Positions 28,550 to 40,428 of a stretch of 64,000 nt of DNA are shown here, in pieces (the first letter of the stretch is position 1; each line of letters starts with the position of its first letter). This DNA comes from Dechloromonas denitrificans. Lineage in GTDB: Bacteria; Pseudomonadota; Gammaproteobacteria; Burkholderiales; Rhodocyclaceae. Position numbers and translations under genes: made by a program. Location of the stretch: positions 1 to 64,000 of the forward strand of contig NZ_LODL01000005.1 in assembly GCF_001551835.1 (NCBI RefSeq). Direction: 5' to 3'. The notes beneath the pieces are model-generated. The model saw nothing but the letters and a program-made list of their open reading frames with translations. It made no database searches and had not been told where the DNA came from.

Positions 28550-29056
28550 TCAGACGATGGCGGCGGTTTTTTCGCGTGCCGCCTTGGTCCGCGGCTGCGG
28601 CCCGAGGCGACGCTTGTCTTCAAGGACGGCGGCCATCTGGCCAAGCGTCTTGACCTTCTGGCGACTGACCAACTCGGCCAGCGACACCGAGGCTAGGTAG
28701 TCATACATCTTGGCGTTCAGCGTGGACCAGAGGTCGTGCGTCATGCAGCGATGTTCGTCATGACAGTTTTCACGACCGCCGCATTGCGTCGCATCGAGTT
28801 GCTCATCGACGGCGCGGATGATGTCGGCCACCGTGACCTGGTTGAGCGGGCGGGCGATGCAGTAACCGCCGCCAGGGCCGCGCACGCTATCGACCAGCTT
28901 GTAGCGACGTAGTTTGCCAAACAGCTGCTCAAGGTAGGAGAGCGATATCTTCTGACGTTCGCTGATACTGGCCAGCGCCACCGGACCATCCTCGCCGCGC
29001 AGGGCAAGGTCGATCATGGCGGTCACGGCAAAACGGCCTTTGGTGGTCAAACGCAT
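28550..29056 (-). CDS. iscR: Fe-S cluster regulator IscR (Rrf2 family)
   Basis: 168-residue winged-helix repressor/activator sensing [2Fe-2S] status. The cluster cysteines are in TQCGGRENCHDEHRCMTHDLW (about 92-104), and the N-terminal Rrf2 MRLTTKGRFAVTAMIDLAL is typical. The ATG at 29056 has a GGAG site. Two IscR-like sites lie just upstream, so autoregulation of the operon is expected. Confidence 0.95.
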   Translation of the reverse strand: MRLTTKGRFAVTAMIDLALRGEDGPVALASISERQKISLSYLEQLFGKLRRYKLVDSVRGPGGGYCIARPLNQVTVADIIRAVDEQLDATQCGGRENCHDEHRCMTHDLWSTLNAKMYDYLASVSLAELVSRQKVKTLGQMAAVLEDKRRLGPQPRTKAAREKTAAIV

Positions 29057-29074
29057 TTTTTCGATCTCCAGCTA

Positions 29075-29128
29075 ATAACCCAGTGTTCCGGTCAACTATA
29101 TACAAACCAGACAAAATCAGTCAACTAT
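29075..29128 (-). promoter_or_regulatory. isc operon promoter with two IscR type 1-like sites
   Basis: On the minus strand, -35 TTGACT (29119-29124) and -10 TATAGT (18-base spacing; TATATA alternatively) form the promoter. Two 25-base sites with ATAGTTGAC half-sites match the type 1 IscR pattern: 29104-29128 over the -35 and 29075-29099 overlapping and downstream of the -10. The first site overlaps the cysE stop. This is the expected layout for repression by holo-IscR. Confidence 0.75.
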
Positions 29129-29872
29129 TTTACTCAGGTATTTCGGATCGAAACGGTCGGCGGCCAGCACCTCGTTATCGCATTTGACGCCTTGCGCGTC
29201 GAGTTCGCGGATCAGCGAGGCCAGCCGGCGGTCGGTTTCGGCGGCGTGGTCGAGCAGGCCATGAATGGCCTTGGCCAGCGGGTCATCCTGATCGCGACCA
29301 ACGGCATAGGCGGAAAAGCCCATTTTCTCCGCCTGCGCTTCGCGCTGCTTGCTCTGCTCGGAATGATCGAGGACCCGCGCCGGGTTGCCGACAGCGGTCG
29401 CCCCGGCCGGTATCGGCTTGGTGACCACGGCATTGGAGCCGACCTTGGCACCGGCCGAAATGGTGATCGGCCCGAGCACCTTGGCGCCGGCCCCGATGAC
29501 GACGCCGTTCTCCAGCGTCGGATGGCGCTTGCCCTTGTTCCACGATGTGCCGCCCAGCGTGACGCCGTGGTAGAGCGTCACGTCGTCGCCGATCAGCGCC
29601 GTTTCACCGATCACGACACCCATGCCGTGATCGATGAAGAAACGGCGGCCGATCGTGGCGCCGGGGTGAATCTCGATGCCGGTGAAGAAACGGGCGACGT
29701 GTGCCGTAAAGCGAGCCAGCCAGCGCAGGCGATGGCCCCATAGCCAGTGCGCCAGGCGATGCATGATCAGGGCATGGATACCGGGGTAACAGGTGAGCAC
29801 CTCCCAGAACGAGCGGGCCGCCGGATCGCGGTCAAAAACCGCACGAATATCCTCACCTAACTGCCGGAACAT
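29117..29872 (-). CDS. cysE: Serine O-acetyltransferase
   Basis: Acetylates serine for cysteine synthesis, feeding the desulfurases downstream. 251 residues: an N-terminal helical domain, a left-handed beta-helix with hexapeptide repeats, and catalytic segments [11 protein letters not shown] and [11 protein letters not shown] (about 95-130). It is immediately upstream of the iscR promoter, so read-through into isc is possible. Confidence 0.94.
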   Translation of the reverse strand: MFRQLGEDIRAVFDRDPAARSFWEVLTCYPGIHALIMHRLAHWLWGHRLRWLARFTAHVARFFTGIEIHPGATIGRRFFIDHGMGVVIGETALIGDDVTLYHGVTLGGTSWNKGKRHPTLENGVVIGAGAKVLGPITISAGAKVGSNAVVTKPIPAGATAVGNPARVLDHSEQSKQREAQAEKMGFSAYAVGRDQDDPLAKAIHGLLDHAAETDRRLASLIRELDAQGVKCDNEVLAADRFDPKYLSKIVD

Positions 29873-29882
29873 GAAGCCTAAT

Positions 29883-29933
29883 CTCCCTTTTCAAACGAGG
29901 GAGGATTTTAGAATACTCGACTGAATTTGTCAG
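29883..29933 (-). promoter_or_regulatory. cysE promoter and 5' UTR hairpin
   Basis: On the minus strand, -35 CTGACA (29928-29933) and -10 TAAAAT (29905-29910) are spaced 17 bases. A CTCCCT (29883-29888) / AGGGAG (29898-29903) hairpin lies between promoter and start codon. Confidence 0.55.
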
Positions 29934-29968
29934 CTATTTTTCCCGGCGGACGAGCTAGGTATCTGATT

Positions 29969-29974
29969 TATAAT
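29969..29974 (+). promoter_or_regulatory. Probable -10 box for the serine hydrolase-ACP pair
   Basis: Consensus TATAAT lies 40 bases before the ATG at 30015. No good -35 is seen at the proper distance, so this is tentative. Confidence 0.35.
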
Positions 29975-30014
29975 CGGGCGCCCTGCTGTCGCCCACGCCG
30001 AAAGCTCTTTTCCC

Positions 30015-31781
30015 ATGCCCCGCCGCCTTCTTCTCCTTGTTGTCAGCACCTTGGTGCTGCTCGGCGGCTGCGCCACCCCGGCGCCGGTTTCCGAAGGCGA
30101 CCCGCGCGGCAGTTACCAGTACACCGAAAAATACCTGTCCTGGCTGGTCGACCGCGAGATGGCAGAAAACGAGATCACTGGCCTCAGCATCGCACTGGTC
30201 GATGATCAGCAAGTGATCTGGCAAAAAGGCTTTGGTTACGCCGATCTGGAAAACGGGATCCGGGCGGCACCGGAAACCATTTACCGGGCCGGCTCGATCG
30301 CCAAGCTGTTCACCGCCGCCGCCATCATGCAACTGGCCGATCAGGGCAAGATCGACATCGATCAGCCGCTGGCCGCCGCCCTGCCCGAGTTTTCGATCAA
30401 GTCGCGCTTCCCGACGGCCGGCCCGGTAACGCCGCGCAATGTGATGACGCACCATTCCGGCCTGCCTTCCAATTTTCTGCGCGGCATGTTCGTGCGCGAC
30501 CCGGCCCGCTTCGAAAGCGTCGTCGACAGCCTGCGCGACGAGCACCTGACCTTTCCGCCCAACTACGTCTTCTCCTATTCCAACGTCGGCATGGCGCTGC
30601 TCGGCGCCGCCGTGCAGAAAGTCGGCGGCGCCGCCTTCGACGAGCACATGGAGCGCCAGTTCTTCCGGCCGCTGGGCATGCCGCACAGCAGCTTCACGCC
30701 GCGCGCCATCACCAAGGCCTACGACCGGAACAAGGAAATCGAGGTTTTCTCGCTGCGCGACATGCCGGCCGCCAATCTGCTAAGCAATGTGACGGACCTC
30801 AGCCAATTCCTGAAAATGCAGTTTGCCGGCGGCCGGTCCGGGCCGCAGCAGATTCTGTCCGGCGCCTCGATCGCCGAAATGCTGCGCGTGCAGAACGCCG
30901 ATTTGCCACTGACCTTCAATTCCTACGTCGGCCTCGGCTGGATGCTGAGCGGCATCGAAGTACCCGGCGGCGGCCCGGTGGCCAGCCACGGCGGCTCGCT
31001 GCCCGATTCGCACAGCATGATGGCGATGCTGCCGGAACACAAACTGGGGGTCGTCGTCCTCGCCAACTCGGTGACCGCCCACTTTGCCGTCAGCAAGATC
31101 GCCGGCGAGGCGCTGCGCCTGATGCTCGAAGCCAAGACCGGCATCCGGCAAAGCCCAGCCCCGGTCGTCCGGGCCCGCGAGCGTGCTCCGAGCAGCGCCG
31201 AACTCCGCCTGTTCAACGGCCATTTCGACACCATGGTCGGGCTCAGCAAGGTCTCCACCGAGTCCGGCCAGATCGATGTCGAGGCGGTCGGCCACCATTT
31301 TCGCCTGGTGCCGCATGAAGACGGCCTGTTCAGTATCAAGTACAAGGTATTTGGCCTGATCCCGGTGCATGTCGGCGCTTTCGACGACATCCGGCTGTCG
31401 ATTGCCTCGGTCGACGGCCGGCAGATCGTGGTCGGCCGGATCGGCGGCGAATCGCTGATTTTCGGCGAGAAGCTTAATCCGACCAGCATCCCGGAATCCT
31501 TCCTGCAGCGCATCGGGCAATACGAGATCATCGGCAAGATCGACGGCCCCTCGCCCGACCACATCGTGCTCAAGGAAGACGACGGCCTGCTCGTCGGCGA
31601 GGTGCGCTTTCCGGAAATACCCGAATTGCTGCTGCGCATCGGCTTTCGTCCGGTGTCCGACGACGAGGCGGTGACCGACGGCCTGGGCAGCGGTCGCGGC
31701 GACACGCTGCGCCTGATCCACGAAGACAACGAAGAACGGCTGGGCTTCTCCGGCTACCGGCTACGCAAGAAACTGAACTGA
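30015..31781 (+). CDS. Beta-lactamase-fold serine hydrolase lipoprotein
   Basis: 588 residues. A lipoprotein signal peptide with lipobox LLGGC (Cys near 19) anchors it outside the cytoplasm. The class C beta-lactamase/PBP4-type catalytic set is present: SIAK (Ser near 94-97, SxxK), YSN near 190, and an HGGS motif near 330. A C-terminal beta-rich region (about 400-585) is of the kind found in stand-alone esterases and peptidases of this fold. The substrate is unknown: ester, peptide or cell-wall. The ACP gene follows after three bases. Confidence 0.85.
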   Translation: MPRRLLLLVVSTLVLLGGCATPAPVSEGDPRGSYQYTEKYLSWLVDREMAENEITGLSIALVDDQQVIWQKGFGYADLENGIRAAPETIYRAGSIAKLFTAAAIMQLADQGKIDIDQPLAAALPEFSIKSRFPTAGPVTPRNVMTHHSGLPSNFLRGMFVRDPARFESVVDSLRDEHLTFPPNYVFSYSNVGMALLGAAVQKVGGAAFDEHMERQFFRPLGMPHSSFTPRAITKAYDRNKEIEVFSLRDMPAANLLSNVTDLSQFLKMQFAGGRSGPQQILSGASIAEMLRVQNADLPLTFNSYVGLGWMLSGIEVPGGGPVASHGGSLPDSHSMMAMLPEHKLGVVVLANSVTAHFAVSKIAGEALRLMLEAKTGIRQSPAPVVRARERAPSSAELRLFNGHFDTMVGLSKVSTESGQIDVEAVGHHFRLVPHEDGLFSIKYKVFGLIPVHVGAFDDIRLSIASVDGRQIVVGRIGGESLIFGEKLNPTSIPESFLQRIGQYEIIGKIDGPSPDHIVLKEDDGLLVGEVRFPEIPELLLRIGFRPVSDDEAVTDGLGSGRGDTLRLIHEDNEERLGFSGYRLRKKLN

Positions 31782-31784
31782 ACC

Positions 31785-32045
31785 ATGGAAAATCTGCACC
31801 AGGAACTCAAGCTCTTCATCATCGAAACGATGAATCTTGAAGACATCACCCCGTCCGACATCGGCAACGACAGCCTGCTTTTTGCCGAAGACGGCCTCGG
31901 CCTCGACTCGATCGACGCCCTCGAACTCGTGCTGGCGCTGAAGAAAAAATACGGCATCGTGCTTGAGGCCAACGACGAACAGGCCCGCCAGCATCTGCGC
32001 TCGGTCGCCACATTGGCCGCCTTGATCGAGGCTCACCAGGCTTAG
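31785..32045 (+). CDS. Stand-alone acyl carrier protein
   Basis: 86 residues, acidic. The phosphopantetheine serine lies in GLGLDSIDALEL (about residue 45). This motif is more like accessory and aryl-polyene/polyketide-type ACPs than the housekeeping AcpP sequence. No ketosynthase, ligase or thioesterase is adjacent apart from the lipoprotein hydrolase three bases upstream. Its acyl partner is unknown. Confidence 0.88.
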   Translation: MENLHQELKLFIIETMNLEDITPSDIGNDSLLFAEDGLGLDSIDALELVLALKKKYGIVLEANDEQARQHLRSVATLAALIEAHQA

Positions 32046-32063
32046 GGAAACGCTGAAATATTC

Positions 32064-32130
32064 GTCATCCCCGCGCAGGCGGGGATCCAGTTCGTTGATT
32101 TTTCTGGATTCCCGCCTGCGCGGGAATGAC
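32064..32130. repeat. 27-bp-arm palindromic repeat (dRS3/REP-like)
   Basis: Arms at 32064-32090 and 32104-32130 are complementary with two mismatches in 27. Each has a GTCAT(C/T)CCCGCGCAGGCGGG core, a 13-base loop lies between, and ends read GTCAT...ATGAC. It is a common proteobacterial intergenic repeat shape, and sits between the converging ACP and MFS genes where it may end transcription both ways. Confidence 0.85.
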
Positions 32131-32154
32131 TAATCGGATTTAATCAGTTCTTCC

Positions 32155-33615
32155 TTAGCGGAAAGTCCGTTGCAAGAGGACTAGCGCCACCACCGGCAGC
32201 ATGCCGACCGCCAGCCAGAAAAACAGTTCGCTGCCGGCCAGCGTCAGCGGGCTGACCAGACCGGCACTGGCGCCGGACAAACCATGCAGGGCCTGCGCCC
32301 AGCCCGGATGCATGCCTTCCGGTTGCAAGGCCAGTTGGCGGGCATAGAAAAACTGCAGTCCTGCGGTCGACAGCGCCACGCTCGAAGAAATGCCCAGTTG
32401 GCGGACGATGTTCTTGACCTGATAGCCATGCGAGAAAACGCGGGCCGGCAGTTCGACGAAGGTGCCGAAGGCGATCGGGCCGAGATAGAGCGGAATGCCG
32501 ATGCCGCAGAGCAGGGCAGGGAGCAGCAGCAGGTGCCAGTCGTCGAGTCGGCCGGCCTGGCTGAAGGCGAGGCTGCCGATGGCGAACAGGGCCAGGCCGC
32601 TGAGCATATAGGTGCGCAGGCGTGGCCGATGGCGCGCCGCCATGGCATGCAGCAGGGCGGTGGCGACACTGCCGGCCATGCTGAAGCTGAGGACCAGGGC
32701 GGTCGTCGTCAGCGACAGGCCGAGGCCTTCCTTGAAGAAGATAGGCAGCAGGAAGCCGCTGGCGCCAATCATGAAATAACCCGAGAAATAAAGACCGATG
32801 CCGAGCAGGTAGCGCCACTGGAGCAGGCCGCGATAGTCGATCAAGGGCTTGTCCTTCTTCCATTGTCGTGCGGCGAAGACGGTCAGCGCGACGATCGAGG
32901 CGAGGCCGATGGCGAAGACCTGGGCATGCGACGAAGCGCCGTCGCCGGGAATGGCCTGGATCGCGTATTGCAGTCCGAAAATGCCGAGTACCAGCCAGAG
33001 CAGCCAGCCCCAGTGTTCCTCGCTGCGTTCGGCCGGGGGCACGGTGGCGCGCGACAGATGCGGGCCGGCGAGCCAGGCGATGAGCAGGCTCAAGGGCAGC
33101 ATGCACCAGAAGATCGCTTGCCAGCCGAACAAGCCGAGGAGTAGCGCGGCGGCGAGCGGGGCCAGGGCCGAGGCGCCGAGCAGGCTGCCGATGAAGCAGA
33201 GCAGGCCGTGAAAGCGCGATTCAGCCGGCAGCCGGTTGATCTCCATGCGGCCGGCGGTAAAGAAGGTGGCGCCGCTGGCCCCCTGCAGCAGTCGGCCGAC
33301 AGCGAACTGTCCGAAGCCGCCGGCGGTCGCCGACAGGATGCCGCCGAGTGCGAAAATCGCCAGCGAGCCAAGAATGAATGTCCGGTAGCCCAGCCGCTCG
33401 ACCATCCATTGATGCTTGTAGAGCATGAAGATCGAGGCCACCCCGTACAGTGTGTAGGCCAGCGCGAATTCGCCGGGGTTGAGGCCGAGCCCAACCATGA
33501 TGCCGCTGGCCGCGAACATGACCAGGCCGGTTTCGAAAAACTCGACACAGGTGATCGCGGCAATGCTGCGCAGCAGGGCGCGGGCGTTGAGGGCGGGGGG
33601 GCTTGGCATCGGCAT
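32155..33615 (-). CDS. MFS transporter
   Basis: 486-residue inner-membrane protein with about 14 hydrophobic helices in the drug:H+ antiporter-2 style. An MFS motif A-like loop (LYKHQWMVERLGYRTFILGSLAIFALGG) lies near 66-93. The substrate is unknown. It is divergent from a LysR regulator 80 bases away, which probably controls it. ATG codons at 33615 and 33609 are both possible. Confidence 0.85.
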   Translation of the reverse strand: MPMPSPPALNARALLRSIAAITCVEFFETGLVMFAASGIMVGLGLNPGEFALAYTLYGVASIFMLYKHQWMVERLGYRTFILGSLAIFALGGILSATAGGFGQFAVGRLLQGASGATFFTAGRMEINRLPAESRFHGLLCFIGSLLGASALAPLAAALLLGLFGWQAIFWCMLPLSLLIAWLAGPHLSRATVPPAERSEEHWGWLLWLVLGIFGLQYAIQAIPGDGASSHAQVFAIGLASIVALTVFAARQWKKDKPLIDYRGLLQWRYLLGIGLYFSGYFMIGASGFLLPIFFKEGLGLSLTTTALVLSFSMAGSVATALLHAMAARHRPRLRTYMLSGLALFAIGSLAFSQAGRLDDWHLLLLPALLCGIGIPLYLGPIAFGTFVELPARVFSHGYQVKNIVRQLGISSSVALSTAGLQFFYARQLALQPEGMHPGWAQALHGLSGASAGLVSPLTLAGSELFFWLAVGMLPVVALVLLQRTFR

Positions 33616-33667
33616 CAAGGGTGGCGGGAAGAGTGCCCAGTGTAAGGCTTGTTAGTGAATGCATTAA

Positions 33668-33695
33668 ATCGATTGATCTGATCTAGACTATCGAT
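33668..33695. promoter_or_regulatory. Possible LysR operator
   Basis: Two ATCGAT palindromes (33668-33673 and 33690-33695) with 16 bases between lie in the divergent MFS/LysR gap; the second abuts the LysR start codon. The position fits an autoregulatory site, but the motif is only suggestive. Confidence 0.3.
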
Positions 33696-34634
33696 ATGAG
33701 TGATATTGATTACCTTGCCTTCCGCCGCCTCGACCTCAACCTGCTGGTCGCCTTCGATGCCCTGCTCAGCGAGGGTGGCGTCAGCCGGGCGGCGGCCCGG
33801 CTGTGCATCGGCCAGCCGGCGATGAGCCATGCGCTGAGCCGCCTGCGCGAACTGTTCAAGGACGACATTCTCTATCGCGAGGGCGGTGCGATGCAGCCGA
33901 CTGCCCGCGCCCTGGCCCTGGCGCCACGCATTCGCCAGTTGCTGGGTGAAGTGCAGGCGGTGGCGCTGGCCGATGCCGAATTCGATCCGGCGACGGTGCA
34001 GGGCAATTTCCGTCTTGCCCTGAACGATCCGCTCGAAGCCTTGCTGCTGCCCGGTCTGGTTGCCCGCCTGCGCGCCAAGGCGCCGGGCCTCAGCTTGTCG
34101 GTGCGGCCGATTCCCGCCTCGCGCCAGCTGGAACATCTCGATCAGGGCAATATACGGCTGGCGGTCGGGCATTTTCCGAGCGTGCGCGACGTGCATGAGG
34201 CGCAATTGCTCTATCGCTCGGGATTTTGCTGCGTCTATAACCCGGCTTTGCTGGCCATGCCGTCGCCGATCCGGCTGGCCGACCTGATGCGCTACCCGCA
34301 CATCCATACCAGTTATACGGGCGATGAGCCTGGGCTGATCGATCAGGTGCTGCACAAGGCCGGCCTGAAGCGGCATGTCGTGGCGCAGGCTGCCTCGCCG
34401 CTGGCGATTCCGTTTGTCGTCAAGCAAAGCCCGCTGCTTGCCGTGGTGCCTGATCTGGTCGCTCGCCTGTTTGCCGCCCATGCCGATCTGGCGATCGAGA
34501 CACTGGCGGTAGACGGGCTGGATTTGCCGATTTCCCGGGTCATGCACCGGCGGGACCGGTCGGACCCCTTGACCCGCTTTGTTGCCGAGCAGGTTGAAAG
34601 TGCCGCGCTGGCCTTGTTTGCCAGCGCGGCCTGA
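33696..34634 (+). CDS. LysR-family transcriptional regulator
   Basis: 312 residues. The N-terminal winged helix (LDLNLLVAFDALLSEGGVSRAAARLCIGQPAMSHALSRLRELF, about 11-53) with DDILYREG is the NodD/NahR-like subgroup. The effector domain covers about 95-300. It is divergent from the MFS gene, the probable target. The inducer is unknown. Confidence 0.9.
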   Translation: MSDIDYLAFRRLDLNLLVAFDALLSEGGVSRAAARLCIGQPAMSHALSRLRELFKDDILYREGGAMQPTARALALAPRIRQLLGEVQAVALADAEFDPATVQGNFRLALNDPLEALLLPGLVARLRAKAPGLSLSVRPIPASRQLEHLDQGNIRLAVGHFPSVRDVHEAQLLYRSGFCCVYNPALLAMPSPIRLADLMRYPHIHTSYTGDEPGLIDQVLHKAGLKRHVVAQAASPLAIPFVVKQSPLLAVVPDLVARLFAAHADLAIETLAVDGLDLPISRVMHRRDRSDPLTRFVAEQVESAALALFASAA

Positions 34635-34643
34635 ACGACCGTA

Positions 34644-36278
34644 TCAGGTCTTGAACTGCGCCACTGTCTTGTGCAGCGAGGCGGACAGCGAGTGTAGATG
34701 GCGTGCCGCGGTGGCCGTGTGGCCGACGGCGATGGCGCTTTCTTCCGACATCTGGGCGATGGTTTCGAGCTGGTGGGCAATCTGGTTGCCGGCCGAGCTC
34801 TGTTCGGAAATCGAGTCGGAAATGCCGTTGACCACATGGGTGACGCGCTCGGCGCCATCGCGAATGCGGTTGATCGAGTCGCCGGCCTGGTTGGCCAGTT
34901 CGACGCCATTGCTGACTTGGACGACGCCGGCCTGCATGCTGCTGACCGCGCTGCGTGTGCCGTTCTGGATCTTGGCGACCATGCCGCCGATTTCGGTGGT
35001 CGACAGGCTGGTCCGTTCGGCCAGCTTGCGCACTTCGTCGGCGACGACGGCGAAGCCGCGGCCCTGTTCGCCGGCCCGTGCCGCTTCGATGGCGGCGTTC
35101 AGCGCCAGCAGGTTGGTCTGGTCGGCGATTTCCTTGATGGTGTTGACGATCGAGGTGATCTGGTCGGACTGCCGGCCGAGATCTTCAACGATGGTCGAGG
35201 ACGACTGCACCGCTTCGGAAATCTTGCGCATTTCGGTCGCCGCGTTGTGAATGACCGCCGCACCTTCTTCCGAAATCTTCCCAGCTTCCTGGGAAATGCC
35301 GTGCGCTTCGGCGGCGTTTTCCTTGACCTGGTCGATGCTGACCGCCATTTCCTCGACCGAGGCTGCCATCGAGGCGGCGGCATCGCTCTGCTGACGGGCC
35401 CGGTCGGCCACTTCTTCCGAGGCGCGCAGCAGTTGGTCGGCGGCGCTGGAAACCTGCTCGGCATTGCCGAGAATGCTGCTGATCATGCTGCGCAGCGTTT
35501 CCTGCATGGTCCGGATGTTGGCCAGCAGGCTGTCGTTGTCGCCGGGCGCCGTGTCGACCGGCGTCGCCAGGTCGCCGGCGGCGATGCGGCGGGTGACGGC
35601 CGAGGCTACGGTCGGGTCGCCGCCCAGCGTGCCGATGATGTTGCGCGACAGCAGCAGCAGCGAGATGCCGACAAAGCCGCCGATGCCGAGACCCCAGAGC
35701 AGCAGCTCGATGGCGTTGCTACGGAACTTGGCTTCGACGTCATCGATGTAGATGCCGGAGCCGATGACCCAGCCCCACGGCTGAAAGCCCATGACGAATG
35801 AAATTTTCGGAACGCTCGACTCGGAGCCGGGCTTTGGCCAGACATAGTCCACGAAACCGGAACCCTGTGTCTTGACCACCCGGTTGAACTCGGCGAACAG
35901 CAGCTTGCCGTTGGTGTCCTTGAGCTGGTCGAGTTTGTTGCCTTCCATTGCCGGCTTGATCGGGTGCATGACCATCAGGTCATTCAGGTTGTTGATCCAG
36001 AAATATTCGGACTTGTCGTAACGCAGGTCGCGCACGGCGGCGGCCGCCGCCTTCTGGGCATCCTCGACGGACATCTTGCCTTCCCGTGCCGCTTTCTCGA
36101 AATGGGCGACGGTGGCGTGGGCGACCTCGACCAGATTGCGCACCTTGGCCTGGCGGTCGCCGAGCATCTGGCTTTTGCCGTTGATCAGCAGGAACGCAAA
36201 CAACACGATCAGTGCCGCGATGGTGCCGATGGTCATTGCGGCGAGCTTGCCGCGCAATGTCATGCCTTGTCCGGTCAT
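34644..36278 (-). CDS. Methyl-accepting chemotaxis protein with single Cache domain
   Basis: 544 residues. TM1 near 13-33; periplasmic sCache_2-type domain (about 35-185, [18 protein letters not shown] and [13 protein letters not shown]); TM2 near 190-212; HAMP; and a cytoplasmic signalling domain with the hairpin tip [41 protein letters not shown]. The ATG at 36278 has GGGAGG six bases upstream. No C-terminal NWETF-like pentapeptide is seen. Ligand unknown; small organic acids are common for this domain. Confidence 0.93.
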   Translation of the reverse strand: MTGQGMTLRGKLAAMTIGTIAALIVLFAFLLINGKSQMLGDRQAKVRNLVEVAHATVAHFEKAAREGKMSVEDAQKAAAAAVRDLRYDKSEYFWINNLNDLMVMHPIKPAMEGNKLDQLKDTNGKLLFAEFNRVVKTQGSGFVDYVWPKPGSESSVPKISFVMGFQPWGWVIGSGIYIDDVEAKFRSNAIELLLWGLGIGGFVGISLLLLSRNIIGTLGGDPTVASAVTRRIAAGDLATPVDTAPGDNDSLLANIRTMQETLRSMISSILGNAEQVSSAADQLLRASEEVADRARQQSDAAASMAASVEEMAVSIDQVKENAAEAHGISQEAGKISEEGAAVIHNAATEMRKISEAVQSSSTIVEDLGRQSDQITSIVNTIKEIADQTNLLALNAAIEAARAGEQGRGFAVVADEVRKLAERTSLSTTEIGGMVAKIQNGTRSAVSSMQAGVVQVSNGVELANQAGDSINRIRDGAERVTHVVNGISDSISEQSSAGNQIAHQLETIAQMSEESAIAVGHTATAARHLHSLSASLHKTVAQFKT

Positions 36279-36402
36279 GGATTCCCTCCCAGGATATTAG
36301 TAGTTATCTATGCGTCAAATGATCGTTCAATTTTTGCACAGTCGGGCCGAAGGATACTCTTGTTGATGGCGCCATGAAATGCATGGCGGCGATCAAAGCC
36401 AG

Positions 36403-36431
36403 TTGAAATCCTCCGCCTTGCCCTCATCTAT
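36403..36431 (+). promoter_or_regulatory. Sigma-32-type heat-shock promoter of clpB
   Basis: -35 GTTGAAA (36403-36409) and -10 CCTCATCTA (36423-36431) are 13 bases apart, close to CTTGAAA/CCCCATNTA. They are 34 bases from the clpB start. Confidence 0.6.
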
Positions 36432-36464
36432 CGGATATCAAAATATTTCCGCCAGAGGATAGCC

Positions 36465-39074
<2,610 letters not shown>

Positions 39075-39092
39075 TCCAGGCCGGGGCAATGC

Positions 39093-39126
39093 AAAAGGGC
39101 GGGGCCGAATGGCCTCGCCCTTTTTT
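39093..39126 (+). terminator. Rho-independent terminator after clpB
   Basis: GGGCGGGGCC (39097-39106) pairs with GGCCTCGCCC (39111-39120) with one G-T pair, followed by six T and preceded by four A, so it may also serve the converging DUF2502 gene. Confidence 0.9.
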
Positions 39127-39149
39127 GTAACTGCTGCCGTTAAGCCGGA

Positions 39150-39449
39150 TCAGCAGTTGCCTTTCTTGGCCTGGCCCGGCGGGCAGTGGCCGCCGCCCTG
39201 GTGCGGCACGCCGTTGTTGCCGCGGCCGGTATAGTACTTTTCGCCCCGCGGGCCGTTATGCTGTTTCCAGTAGCCTGGATCGCGGTAGTCGTAGCCGTCC
39301 CAGTAATAGCCACGGTTGTCGCGGCTGCCGAAGGTGATGGTGACGCCCGGCGCCTGGATGCGGACATTGCCGAGATTGACATTGACGTCGCTGGCGCTGG
39401 CCAGCAGGGGCGCCGCCGCGATCGCCGCGGCAAGAATGAATTTTTTCAT
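39150..39449 (-). CDS. DUF2502-like small secreted protein
   Basis: 99 residues with a signal peptide cut near 19 (LASAS/DV). The mature part has VTITFGSRDNRGYYWDGYDYRDPGYWKQH, matching DUF2502 (YpeC-like) proteins. The Gly/Tyr-rich tail has two cysteines (GGHCPPGQAKKGNC). Function unknown. Confidence 0.7.
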   Translation of the reverse strand: MKKFILAAAIAAAPLLASASDVNVNLGNVRIQAPGVTITFGSRDNRGYYWDGYDYRDPGYWKQHNGPRGEKYYTGRGNNGVPHQGGGHCPPGQAKKGNC

Positions 39450-39527
39450 ATGCCATTTCCTCTAAAAGATGCTCGGGGCGGATAACCGCTCAAGCAGTTA
39501 ACGGATTATCGGCCGATTGGATAACGA

Positions 39528-40325
39528 ATGAATTGCAAAGAAATGCAGGGTGACCTGAAACAATGGCAGGCCCAGCGCCATGCCGAGCTGAGTGGGCCGG
39601 ATAGCTGGCTGGGCCTGGTCGGTTTGTTTTGGCTGGAGCCGGGGAGCAACCGGGTCGGCAATGGTGGTGATTGCGTGGTCTGCCTGCCGGCCGGGCCGTT
39701 GCATCTGGGCGACCTGCGTTGGGCGGGCGAACGCATTTTCTGGCAACCGGCGGCGGGCGAGGCGCGGGAGTTGCAAACCGACCGCCTCGGTCGACCATCG
39801 GTGGTCGACTGCGGAAACCTGTCCTTTTTCATCGTCGACCGCGAGGGTCGCCTGGCCGTTCGTGTGCGCGACCGCGACTGGGCGACGGGCAAGCCCTTCG
39901 CCGGCCTCGGCTATTTCGACGACGATCCGGCTTGGTGCATCGTCGCCGACTGGCAGGAAATTTCGCCGCCGCTGCAGATGGAAGTGCCCAATGCCAGCGG
40001 CGACCTGAAGAGCGTCGAAGTTGCCCATCAGGCGGTGTTCAGTGTGGCCGGGCAAGCGGTCACCTTGTTGCCGATGGCGGTTGGCGAGCATGAGGTCTTC
40101 TTCGTTTTTCGCGACCGAAGCAGTGGCCGAGAGACGTATGGGGCGGGGCGCTTCCTGAAGGCGAATCCGCCGGTCGACGGCAAAATCAGCCTCGATTTCA
40201 ACCGCGCCTACAACCCGCCGTGCGCCTTCACGCCCTTCGCCACCTGCCCGCTGCCGCCGCCGGAAAACTGGCTGCCCTTTGCCGTGCCGGCCGGTGAAAT
40301 GAAACCGGCCTCGACGCTGGCCTGA
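39528..40325 (+). CDS. DUF1684 family protein
   Basis: 265-residue cytoplasmic protein. The sequence follows the DUF1684 pattern: an early WLGLVGLFWLEPGSNRVG, a middle FFVFRDRSSGRETYGAGRFL, and a C-terminal DFNRAYNPPCAFTPFATCPLPPPENWLPFAVPAGE. It has no signal peptide here. Function unknown. The ribosome site is weak. Confidence 0.88.
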   Translation: MNCKEMQGDLKQWQAQRHAELSGPDSWLGLVGLFWLEPGSNRVGNGGDCVVCLPAGPLHLGDLRWAGERIFWQPAAGEARELQTDRLGRPSVVDCGNLSFFIVDREGRLAVRVRDRDWATGKPFAGLGYFDDDPAWCIVADWQEISPPLQMEVPNASGDLKSVEVAHQAVFSVAGQAVTLLPMAVGEHEVFFVFRDRSSGRETYGAGRFLKANPPVDGKISLDFNRAYNPPCAFTPFATCPLPPPENWLPFAVPAGEMKPASTLA

Positions 40326-40428
40326 GCCGCCTGTCATCGGCCCGGGGTATCATCGCCGGGTACGACGATTCGATGACTCCCGAGGGGCCGGATAAAGCAG
40401 GCCGCTCCGCCAACCTGACGACCTAGCG

